Assembly: GCA_963556495.2 (NCBI GenBank)
Contig: OY747712.1
Location: 4,805,634 to 4,869,633, forward strand
From: Valencia hispanica
Lineage: Eukaryota > Chordata > Actinopteri > Cyprinodontiformes > Valenciidae
DNA: 64,000 nt
Direction of reading: 5' to 3'
The stretch's first letter is position 1. The number at the start of each line of letters is the position of its first letter. The position numbers and the translations under genes are program-made. The notes under the pieces are model-generated. The model was not told where the DNA came from, did no database searches, and saw only the letters and a program-made list of their open reading frames with translations. Of the stretch, positions 1 to 10,600 are shown piece by piece.

Positions 1-972
1 TCCATCCATCCATTCATCCATCCATCTTCTTTCATCCATCTATGGAAACATCCATCCATCTATTCATCCATCCATATATCCATCCATCCATCCATGTTTC
101 CATCCATCCATCCATGTTTCCATCCATCCATCTATGGAAATATCCATCCATCCATCCATCTGTCCGTCCATCCATCCATTTATCCATCCATGCATCTATG
201 GAAACATCCATCCATCTATGGAAACGCTCATCCATTCATCTATTCATCCATTCATTCATCCATCCATCCATCCATCCATCTATTCATCCCTCCCTCCATC
301 CATTCAGCCATCCATTTATGGAAACACTCATCCATCTATTCATCTATCCATTCATTCATCCATCCATCTATCCCTCTATCCATCTATCCATCCATCCCTC
401 CTCCATCCCTCCATCCATTCATCCATCCCTCCCTCCATCCATTCAGCCATTCATCCATCCATCCATCAATGGAAACATTAATCCATCCATCCATCAATGG
501 AAACATCCATCCATTCATCCGTCCGTCCATCCATTTCTCCATCCATCCATCTATGGAAGCATCCATCCATCTGTCCGTCCATCCATCTATTCATCCATCC
601 ATTTATCCATCCATCCATCTATGGAAACATCCATCCATCCATCTGTCCATCCATCAATGTATTCATTCATCCATCCATTTATCCATCCATCCATCTATGG
701 AAACATCCATCCATCCATCTATGGAAACACTCATCCATCCATCTATGGAAACCCTCATCCATCCATCTATTCATCCATCCATCCATCTAATCATCCATCT
801 ATTCATCCATCCCTCCATCAATCTATTCATCCATCCCTCCATCCATCTATTCATCCCTCCATCCATTCATCCATCCATCTATCTATGGAAACACTCATCC
901 ATCCATCTATTCATTCATCCCTCCATCCATCCATCCATCCATCCCTCCCTCCCTCCCTCCATCCATCCAGTC
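1..972. repeat. Degenerate TCCA tetranucleotide array with interspersed CTATGGAAAC variants
   Basis: The first ~970 bases are a continuous ATCC/TCCA array broken by C>T variants and by a recurring longer motif, ATCCATCTATGGAAAC, which appears more than ten times at irregular spacing. The recurring variant suggests the array grew by duplication of longer blocks, not only by tetranucleotide slippage. Long open frames across it (repetitive His-Pro-Ser-Ile proteins) are artefacts of the four-base repeat and are not genes. The array runs off the left edge, so its full length is unknown. Confidence 0.97.
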
Positions 973-1975
973 TAATAATAATCTCCCATTAATTTAAAGT
1001 GTGTGCTTTTTGGATGGTGGGAGGGAACTGGAGTACCTGGAGAGAGACCCCCCCCCCCCCACACACACACGCACTGTAATACCCATTCTGCGCTAATAGG
1101 TGGCGACAACACCCATATTGTCACAAGATTTCAACAGAAAAGGAACCTAAGGAGGCTAGACTAAAGTTTCTCCCAAACACTTTAGCTCCTGTTTAAACTT
1201 TCCTCCCAGTTCTTCACATCTTCAGCTCAGATTTAAGGTTCAAGTGAAACGGAGTCACAACAAAGAAGACGGATCTGGAAAGCAAGAGAAATGGTTTCAC
1301 TGTTGTGATTTTTACATTAGGTGGGCCTCTACGGTATAGTTTTTAATACCTCTGGATGTCCACTCGCGGCTTTTAGAAATCTCCTCTTTGCGACGCGTTT
1401 AAAAAAACAAAACAAAAAAAACTCTGTTTTGTCCCCGTTGATCAAACTGTGTATGTTAGTGTGGACAGAGAGCCTCTTCCCGCTGACTCACGGCTTTCAG
1501 CTTTCCCGACACCTCGAGCAGCAGAACAGCTGAGCTTTGGCTGATGAATGCTGCGGAGATGTCCCGCTGGGCTGCTGCCGGTTCAGCTCCTGCACACGAG
1601 GAAGCTGCTCCAGCCGTTTGCACTCTTACAAGCAACAACTAAAACACTCACTCTATAAGAAGACCTGCACAGCGGTAAAAAAACAACAACAACAAAAAAG
1701 CGACTGATTCATGGGTGCAGCTAATTGAGCTGCACGGAGGAGATGGAGGTGGAGATTTAGCATGAAAGCATGTTGGATCAACAGCGATTCTAAACCACTT
1801 CCTGGTTTGTTTGAGTTTGTTTGAGTTTATACAGTCATTTTCAAAGCAGACAAAGTTTCAACATAATGAAAGATTTTTAAATCAACCATCTTTCCTGACT
1901 GAACAGGCTGAGGCAGAAGCATCATGCTTATATATGCCTCACCTTCATACAGATAGTAATAATAACAATAAAAGG
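973..1975. other. Non-coding stretch; poly-C/CA simple repeat at 1048-1072
   Basis: No coding exon is recognised here. It holds a short C-tract followed by a CA microsatellite and otherwise unique, moderately AT-rich sequence. It is probably intergenic DNA or an intron of dnaaf11, whose upstream exons were not located. Confidence 0.5.
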
Positions 1976-2459
1976 AGGGGGCACGGTGGTGCAGCTGGTA
2001 GCCTGGCTCACCTCACAGCTAGAAGATCCCGGGTTCGATTACCGCCGGGGACGCTGAGGGTGTGTTTGTTCCCCCACATCATCGGCACCCACACCCTGGG
2101 TGGGGTTGGGGAAAGGGCCTTTCTGTGTGGAGTTTGCATGTTCTCCCCGTGTTCCCTTGAGCAGCTAATGTGAGCTACTCCCACAAAAACATGCATTAGT
2201 CCTGAGGCTGTATACTGCCTCCTCCTGGCCGGCCGGGGCGCCCGTGGGGTTGGGGAGGATCTGGCTGGAATAACGTGATCCTTCCACGCGCTACGTCCAG
2301 CCGGAGAAACCCCGCCCCGTCGGGTTTAAAAGAAGGGCCTCCCCACTCCCCAAGCACGAAGGAGGCTTGGGTTTCAGTGAAGGGCCCCTCCCGGGGCCGG
2401 CCCAGAGGGAGAGTGGAACCCCAGGACCTGAACTAAGGAGCACTGGGTGATAAATAATG
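1976..2459 (+). mobile_element. tRNA-derived SINE-like repeat, copy 1
   Basis: The element opens with a tRNA-like promoter: an A-box-like TGGTGCAGCTGG and a B-box-like GGTTCGATTAC about 40 bases later. A body follows that is shared almost base for base with a second copy at 38982-39333 (GTTTGCATGTTCTCCCC, AACATGCATTAGTCCT and CTTCCACGCGCTA blocks). Copy 1 carries about 110 extra bases before the shared GTGATAAATAATGGG-like end, plus a GC-rich insertion in the middle. Transcription would be by RNA polymerase III and mobility would depend on a partner LINE; both are family inferences. It is not a functional tRNA gene. Confidence 0.75.
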
Positions 2460-2559
2460 GGAAAAAAATCGTGGGATAAAAAACAAAAAAACAAACAATA
2501 TAAGGCTTTTTTTTCCAACAAAAACATTAATGCAATAAAAAAGAAAAAAAGAGAAGACT

Positions 2560-2950
2560 TCATTTCTGCTTATATTCTTCAAAGATATCTTTACAAACCA
2601 GTGCTTTAAAAACCATTAAAGAGCTTGACGTCTTTGAATGTATGTTAAGGTTGTTCCATAGTTTTACCCCTATAACAGATACACATCTTCTTTTTATACT
2701 TTTAATGGCTCTTTGGACAGTAAACATATAAACACTTCTAATGTCATACATGTTTTCCCATATTGAGAAGAACTTTTGAACACTTTCTGGGAGTGTCCTT
2801 TGTTTGTCCTTTGGAACATTATTTGTAACAATCTGAATTGATACAAATCATTGAATTTCATAATATGAGAACTTAAAAACAGGGGGTTTGTGTGCGCATA
2901 CCGATGGATTGTTGACAGGTTTCGATTTGGTCCAGCAAAAATATTACATA
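2560..2950 (-). mobile_element. Decayed LINE fragment, C-terminal region of reverse transcriptase
   Basis: The minus strand encodes two overlapping frames resembling the region downstream of the RT domain in fish LINEs. One reads HTNPLFLSSHIMKFNDLYQF; the other contains SVIGVKLWNNL followed by a phenylalanine-lysine rich end. They lie in different frames, so at least one frameshift separates them. The 3' end lies near 2560. The fragment is too short and damaged to place in a clade with confidence, though it is L2/CR1-like in style. Confidence 0.6.
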
Positions 2951-3529
2951 AAACCGGGCTGATGGGTCGACAAGGCTTGAGTGGACTCCTTTCCCCGGAC
3001 GGATTCAGACTGAAAGAGATCATCCTCGCCTCCTGACTCCGATTCAGTCCAGCAGGGAGCTGTCGCTTCTGATGTCCCGCATGACTCAGCTGTTTGAGAC
3101 TCCTCTTCACACCCATCTGAAGAAGACATGTTACAGAGCCACAGTGTCTCCTTGTCGGCAGCATGTGGCAGAAAGGGGGAGAAGCTGCTGTGTGGACAGG
3201 AGGACAAAGAAGAGGATTGCTCATTTTGTTTGGATTCAGTCAAATCTAATTTTACAGCTGAAATAATTATATATAAGAACCTCGAACCCAGTTACAAAGT
3301 TCAAAGCCTGTAGGATTTGTTCAAAGACTAGGCTTCCTCTGATTTGGCATTCAAAGTCAACAAAGATGCGTTTTGCTGTGTTTTGTACATTTAGAAACCT
3401 TAAAAAAAAAGGCACTGAAGGTCAGTCCAGCTGCCCAGTTACATAATTGACAAGAAGAGTTTCAATGTTTGGCACTGGAAATTTCAGACCTCTAAATATT
3501 GCATCCAAGCAATCATTTATGTGAATAGA

Positions 3530-3625
3530 CTCAGTTCACCCTGCGATGGACTGGCGACCAGTCCAGGGTGTACCCCGCCTCTCGCCCGATGAATGCTGGA
3601 GAGAGGGAACCTAACCCCACCCCAC
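3530..3625 (+). repeat. Common teleost LINE/SINE 3'-tail fragment
   Basis: Contains CCCTGCGATGGACTGGCG followed by CCAGTCCAGGGTGTACCCCG, a phrase found across fish retroposon 3' regions. A more diverged relative lies at 35715-35850. This is an isolated fragment without a retained body. Confidence 0.65.
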
Positions 3626-3649
3626 CCCCGCCCGAGACCCTTGTGTTCA

Positions 3650-4215
3650 TCTTCGCCAACATGCTACGGATAGCATTACTTTATTAGCTAATTTTAGCTT
3701 CCAAACTTGTCTTCATACTAGATGGAGTATGTTAATGTTAGTCAGCATTCTAGTGATAGCCCACATACTAGCATGAGCTTTTTAGCCAATTTTAGCTAAC
3801 AAACTATTGTTTACATACTAGATGGAGTACATTAAAGTTAGTCAACATTCTAGTGATAGCCCACATACTAGCATTAGCTTTTTAGCTCATTTGAATTTGG
3901 AAGCTAAAATTAATGTTCTAGATGGAGTAAGTTGATTTTAGTGAACATGTTAGTGATAGCTCACATGCTCTATTAGTATTTTAGCTACCATTAGCTTTTT
4001 AGCTAACAAACTATTGTTTTCATACTAGATGGAGTAAGTTAATTTTAGTGAACATGCTAGTGATAGCCCACATGTTTAATTAGTATTTTAGCTAGCATTA
4101 GCTTTTTAGCCAATGTTAGCTAACAAACTATTGTTTTCATACTAGATGGAGTATGTTAATGTTAGTCTACAACATAGTGATAGCCCACATGCTCAAATTA
4201 GCTTTTAGGCTAAAA
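3650..4215 (+). repeat. Diverged ~100-bp tandem repeat, about five units
   Basis: The phrase ACTAGATGGAGTA recurs with its GATGGAG core at about 3721, 3821, 3921, 4028 and 4144, giving a period of 100 bp that later stretches to 107 and 116 bp. Units carry TAGTGATAGCCCACAT and variable GCTAGCATTAGC text. Unit identity is well below perfect, so the array is old. The GCTAAC/TTAGC vocabulary recurs in other arrays of the window. Confidence 0.85.
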
Positions 4216-4662
4216 TATGAATTTTAACTAATTCGAAGTTCTTCCGCTGCCTCCTCCAACGTCTCACCATCGATTCATTGATGCCAAGGTAACATGGAGT
4301 GGCTCTATTTCCTTCTTAGACGCCCAGCTTGATCATCTTTAACTTAAAAGCTGCATTTCTTTTTCTGTTTTCAATGATGAGGGTGTGTGCATGAAAACTA
4401 CCGGTAGTGTTTTCTTTGGCGCAAAATCTTTCCCCACATATCTGTCTCACTTTTGTGCTTCCTGCTATAGTGCCCCCCAGTGGCTGTTAGACAGTAAAAA
4501 TCTATAAATTAGCTGCGTCGTTGTAAAGGTTGCAGTGTCCAAAGCGTGTGAAAAAAGTAGCGTCCAAAAATTACAGTATACACTGCTGTTACCACATTAG
4601 CTGGAGTAATTTAATGTTATGGAACATGGTAATTAGTGACTTTTACCATATTGGCTAAAAAC

Positions 4663-5323
4663 CAGTGGTGGGTAGAGTAGCCAGAAATTGTTCTCTAGTA
4701 GAAGTAGCACCACTTCAACATATTTTTACTCAAGTTTATTAATCAAAGAAATTACTCAGGTAAGGGTAAAAAAATATTTGGTAAAAAGGTTACTCAAGTA
4801 TTGAGTACCTAAGCATTTGCTCCGAGATCGTAAAATATAATTTAATATTGAACAACTATGCAGTTGGACAAGAATATAAATGTATGCGCAAATTCTGAAG
4901 ATTCAAATAAATAGAAATACGTGACATAATTGTAAAGTAACAAATTTGACAAGAAACATTTTTCCAAATCCATTTTTTTCAAAGTAAAACTAATAAAACC
5001 AATACTTACAGTAGGGAATATATAAATGTTAGATCAGGGTAAGGTTCCGCCGCTCAACCTCCAAATGGCACGACAGCCTCAGCAGACCTCTCGTTTGTGT
5101 ACAAACAAGAGGTCTCGCTTTGACATAAACTGTATGTGTGAGTCTCGTGCATTTTTGGTGAAAACAAGCGTTCAGTTTAATTCAGTAAAGTTACTCGCTG
5201 TGGGTAAAGAAGTCCAGAAACGTTACTCAAGTAGGAGTAGCAATATTAAAACTAAAAGTAAGGTCTAGTAAAACTACTCCAAAAGTTACACAAGTAAATG
5301 TAACTAGTTACTGCCCACCTCTG
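4663..5323. mobile_element. Non-autonomous hAT-like element with terminal inverted repeats
   Basis: The left end CAGTGGTGGGTAGAGTAG pairs with the reverse complement of the right end, which reads CAGAGGTGGGCAGTAACT. The flanking octamers CTAAAAAC (4655-4662) and CCGAAAAC (5324-5331) match at six of eight positions, consistent with a degraded 8-bp hAT target duplication. The interior (ACTCAAGTA-rich) has no credible transposase frame. Mobility would need a transposase in trans. Confidence 0.75.
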
Positions 5324-7070
5324 CCGAAAACACTTCAGCTATTTATAGCATATGCGGTTCTCTTACTGCACTAAATGAGCTTTAGGTTATGACTATTTTT
5401 TTCTGTTCAGATTCTTTAACATGTCACCTTACAGTTTAGCTTTGTAAGCATTGATATAAGCAGTGTTCTGCACCAATGTTTTATACTCTTCGTAACTGAA
5501 GAATTAAATCGTAAACTTCCACTAATCCGAGACAGGAAGAAAATAATACAATATCATAAAAAGACAGTTTTATAAACCTAATTTTCTTTCTAATCTGCAG
5601 ACCTGGAGGTCGTTCTTTTTCTCTGCGGCCCACAGGTCTGACAGAAACCTGAACGCAGCACCTCCGAGTTCAGCAGAGTGAAGGCTCCTCGTGTCCACTG
5701 CCAGAGGTCGGGTCAGCTGACCCTTCACAGAGCGGGTAAACGCTCACCTGCCTCAAACACAGACATGGCCATCTGCTGCACGGCGGGTCTAACAGATGAA
5801 GGGTTGTGAGGAGTTTGTTTCACGGCAGTGCCACGCAGCTGAAAGAGAGACTGGCTGTGTAGCGGACTGTAATTACAGTAAACTCTTTACCTTCCAGATG
5901 TCAAGCTTCAGTTCATAAATAACTCAGTTTTTCTCAAGATTTTACAGTACGTTTCATTTTAATGTGGATTTAAATTGTGAGAGGCAGGAGGACTTTTGTA
6001 TTTATCCATGCTTGAACGATAAACAAGCCTCTAGTCACTAGGTGGCAACAGTGCTCAAACTAATCAACAAGCTGACTGTTCAATCCAGCAGAAGAAGTCT
6101 ACACAGACACACAGTACAGACTGACGGAGTAAGGCTTTGTGAAGTTCACAATGTGGGAACCACTGACAGATTCGCAGAGTTTATCAAACAAAATGGAAAA
6201 CACAATAACACGCTGTTCCTGTAGTGTTTTAGCGGCTGCAGCTCCTGTACCTGTTGCTATCTGGTTAGGCGGGGGTGGGGTCGCCCCTCTTCTCCACACA
6301 GACAGAATAAATCGGCCAGCAATGGCAAAAAAACTCACTGAAACACCAATGTCCTCCAAATAATAAAAAAAAAACCTCAAAGCTTAACGCCAGGGTCAGG
6401 GCTAGCGATGTTTATGAGTCGGGAGAACAATCTTTTTATAAGTTATGTCAGATAAGTTAAGTCTGCAGCAACATGAGAGCTAAACACAAAAGCACTGATA
6501 TGTGTTTCAGTGGAGTCTGGGACAGAGTTAGGAAATAAAAATTAACAAAGGTCCTGACCATTATGGAAGTTAGCACAATGATTTACTGATTCCAGGTCTC
6601 TTTAATGAGACATGATTGAATGCTGAGTTCAACTAAAGCATTTTTTAAGCGAGATTTTCTTTTATAAAATGTGAAAAAGATGAGATTCTCTCTTTTGCAC
6701 ATGTTTTAGTTTTTCAAGAATTACCCCCAAAATAAACCATAGCACAGTCATTTGTGAAAATATTTGTGAAAACTGTGAATTTGGGCTTAAATTATTTTAA
6801 TTCACTGCATAATTATACACGATTTGGTTCATAAATATAGTCAGAATGGAAAAAGTGGAATAATGATAATCACAGACTAGATTAATTGTTACCATTTGAG
6901 TTAAACTGAACCTGGAAATAGTGTTAAGACGTAAAACAATAAAATGAGCTGTGACAATTTTATTAATGTGTTTCAATAATCAGAGGAGACTGTACGCAGA
7001 ATGCTGGTGTTATGTTCCCTGGGCGGGCATGACAGAAAATAATTGAGAACCACTGCCTTAAAGGTTATAA
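5324..7070. other. Non-coding stretch, no gene recognised
   Basis: Unique sequence with a locally GC-richer patch at about 5600-5850. A possible splice-bounded segment (acceptor before 5602, donor after 5635) gives no protein I recognise. It may be intron of dnaaf11 or intergenic DNA. Confidence 0.45.
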
Positions 7071-7078
7071 ATCATCCT

Positions 7079-7160
7079 ATACCTTCAGCTGTAAAACAGC
7101 CCCAGTCCATCATGTTTCCTCCTCCGTGCTTGTCTGTGGGGATGATGGTTCTTTAGGTCA
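7079..7160 (-). mobile_element. Tc1/mariner-like transposase remnant
   Basis: On the minus strand this short stretch reads KHGGGNMMDWGCFTAEG, which matches the HGGGS-(I/V)MVWGCF-type motif in the catalytic domain of Tc1-like transposases. No intact frame continues on either side, so it is a small fossil. It lies upstream of the first recognised dnaaf11 exon. Confidence 0.6.
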
Positions 7161-7627
7161 TATTCAGGGTTTTTTCTCCCCCCCCTATGAGTCAAGTTTG
7201 TTTCCATCTGACTGCGGGAGTTTCTCCCCAACCTTCTCTGAATCCTTGAGTTCACTGAGAGGCTCAAGGCGGGTCTGTAAATCTGTCCTCTGTGCCAGGG
7301 GTGCTGTAGTGTGTCACCGGTGCTGCGGATTTACTGTCTTCTCCCTGATGTCCTTTTAGGAGGTCTTGTTTATGGCTCCACAGAGGATGTGAGCTCTGTA
7401 CACATAGCAAAGGTCGCGTTGATTGTTGGCTGGTGCCTCAGCCGTTGTGACTCAAACATGAAAGCACGGGAGATGATGGGAAAACTCAACAAGCTGCCAC
7501 AGAAACAAATCCTCCTTCTCTGCAGCTCCCACCGTCGCGAGCTTAAGAAGGCGGCCCTTTCCATCACTCCTGTCTCTCCGTACGGTTGAAACGGGGCTCT
7601 GTAGTTTGTTGTCGTGTCTCTCTGCAG

Positions 7628-10600
7628 GGAGACGGCGAAGTGGACCAAGGCCCAGAGGACTCTGATCACCGCTGACGGACGAGTTATGAACGTCAATGAG
7701 CCCAAGTAAATTAGTTTCCATCGTGTGAAATTCAGGTCATTTCTATTAGATTGTAGATATAAGCAAAGCGACCCGATATTTGACATCGATCCATCAGTCT
7801 TGTCTCTGATGTGTTTGTGTTCGTCAGGCTGGCCTTTTCACTGACTGAGGATGAAGAAAACAACTCTGTTGTGTTGGACCTGGCCGTTTACAGGTGAGAC
7901 TCGTTAGCAGCTCCATTAAATCTTTAAACAGGTTTTTAATTCCTTTTTCCAATTAATCTGATCTTTGGGCCAAAAATATAAAAACATATGATAACATATT
8001 TAGCTAGCAAGCAAAACTGGCTAGCTAAATATTTATCTTCAAACTAAACATTTACCTCAGAATATTTAGCTAAAATGCAAATTTACTTGCAAATAAGCGG
8101 AAGTGGACTACCAAAATAAAAGCTGGGTTTTGCGAACCTCTATATAATGTCCAACATTTAAGCTTCTAAAATAGGAGGAGCCATTTGGACTCCTATCCGA
8201 CCTGAACCTTGTCCTCCATCACAGGCACATGGACACGTCCCTGATGGATGTGGACGTCCAGCCGACGTACGCCAGAGTCTGCGTCAAAGGGAAGGTGAGC
8301 TGCTGAAACGAGCTCCTCGTGTAACATAAATGTGTTAACATGTGGTTAAATTGACAATGATTTAAATATAAATCTGTTTTTATTCTTCTTCTCCTCTTTC
8401 TCCAGTGTGCATATGAGGACTTAATATTCTTAATATTTATTTATTTAATAAATTATCAACACATTTAAATAATTATGGATAAATGTAATTATATACAGTT
8501 AATTTTAATATTTTCCAACAAGGCATGTAAATAAATAAATTAAACTTTTAAATTATAATTAATAATTATTTATTATTATGATGATTTTTTTTTTTTTTAC
8601 ATCTTTTGACTGCAGGCTGGCTGCTCAGAGGCACTGTGGAAGCAACTTCTAGTAAATCTATTTTTATTTTATTTCCTAAAATGATTGATTAGTTTCTGCA
8701 GAAACCCAAAGTTTTACCCAAACCAGGTGTGTTTTCTCTCCATGAAGTGTGAGTCCCACGAAGTCACTCATCTTCTTCACCCTGTAGATGCTCATAAGCT
8801 TAGAATTACGTTAAAGTCATTATTTCTACATTTAACACTTCTTGATGCAAAACTTAAACCTCTTCTCCAGCAGTTTACCTGCCAAACACATAACGGCTGC
8901 AGAAACCATCCAGTAACCGCTGATATTCAGAAAAAAACTATCTGAATAAGATGTGTTAATGTATCACTTTAATCATAATCAGAAAATCCAAGAATTTACT
9001 GTAAATTATTGAAAATAATTTCAATTTACAACCTGAACTTAGAAGAAAGGCCGTTTTAGCAACGGATTTAGAGCATCTAAACGAAGACGTTTATAAGATA
9101 CAGAAGCAGCCGTAAACGTTAGTTCATTTTAACAGAGAGCTCATTACAGAATTACATTAGAGGTTCATCCCCATTGTACCCTGAATGTTAACGAAGGAGA
9201 GCCGACAGGTTGAGGAGGATTCAAAAGATAAATTAATGAGGTATAATGGGAGTGAGTCTCTAAAATGTTCAGATCGCGTGACGTGATCGCACCGACAGCT
9301 GAACATTTTACAGAAAAATGAGATGATTCATCAACTTTGAGCTTTGATTGAAAGAAATCTGTCAAAGGGATCGAACCGCTGCTTCAGTGGAGTCCGACTG
9401 ATTTGAAACTTCTGCTTCATTCTGTCCAAAAATTGCATCGTTTTTATTTGTTATTGCAGTTTGTGAAATTATCATAATACTCTCTGTGCACCATTAGGCC
9501 ACTTTCGGTCAGTTTTTTTTCTACATATTGGGAGCGAAATCAGATATGGCACACTTAAAACTTTTTAAAAACACAAAGTGAACAGAAAGTTGTATAGTAT
9601 TTATATAAAATAAAAACCAGAAAACCATTAAAAGAATCATTAAATGCGTGTTAAATGTAATTTTTCGGCCTCGTTCAGCTGTCTGGTCTGTCATATTTCC
9701 CTCAGCAGCTCTGAGGAAACCTGAGCATCATCAAACATCTGCAGAATCATCCTACAAACATCCACACAGCTCCTCTCTCAGTGTTTAATGCGCGCTCGTT
9801 TTACGCCCGGTTGGACAGGTCGGTTGATTCACGCGGCGATCCATCACCTCAGGCTTTCAGAGAGACTCTTTTAATACGAGCGCATTCAGATGAGCAGCAG
9901 CAGGAGGCGTGGATCACGTCCTCCTGCTGCTGCTGCTTTCAGCACAGATCCCGGCAAATTCAGCCTCCTAGACCGGAGTTAAAGCAAAAACTCCCAATTC
10001 TCTTCCCAATCTGTCCTCGGACATGAATCATTTCAGTTTCCCCAGGATTTTCTCTGCAGTGATTGATTGCGGAGCTATTCTGGTCTCTCTCTTTCTGGAA
10101 AGTGCGCCTATAAAAAGACGGAGTAATGATTAAAGTCACCGGACCCACTGGGACGGCGTCAGAACCGGATCGCTGCATTAATCTCACTAATTAAAGCTCT
10201 GAATTATTTACTTTGCAGATATTTCAGCTGGTCCTTCCCGCCGAGGTGAAGCCCGACAGCTCGACGGCCCAGAGGTCCCAAACCACCGGACACCTGGTTC
10301 TGACCATGCCCCGGGTTTGTACAGCCGCTCTCTGGTGCTGGTTCTGGTTCTGCTGCGTAATGTAGGTTAATTAATGTTAGGTATCTGATCTTCTGTGTGC
10401 CTTCATGCTCCTCAGAGGATGGATCTTAATCACTGCTGACGTCCAGTTTAGAGATCCAGGTTTTCTACTTACAGTACCACACAAAGTGTTCACACCTCTC
10501 TAACTTTTCCTCGGCTTCAGACGTTAGAGACTAGAAAACGTGAGTACTGAGATTTAAGCTGATGGACCAACACAAAGCAATGCTCAATAGGGAAGTGGAA

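Noticed and set aside
42..992. Open frames of 316, 293 and 115 codons rich in His-Pro-Ser-Ile
   Set aside because: They are translations of the TCCA/ATCC tetranucleotide array in several frames at once, with no non-repeat content.
1976..2050. tRNA gene
   Set aside because: A- and B-box-like motifs are present, but there is no cloverleaf-compatible full tRNA and the sequence continues into a repeated SINE body found twice.
5602..5635. Small splice-bounded exon of dnaaf11
   Set aside because: AG and GT flank it, but none of the three frames resembles the LRR or coiled-coil region and phase cannot be matched.
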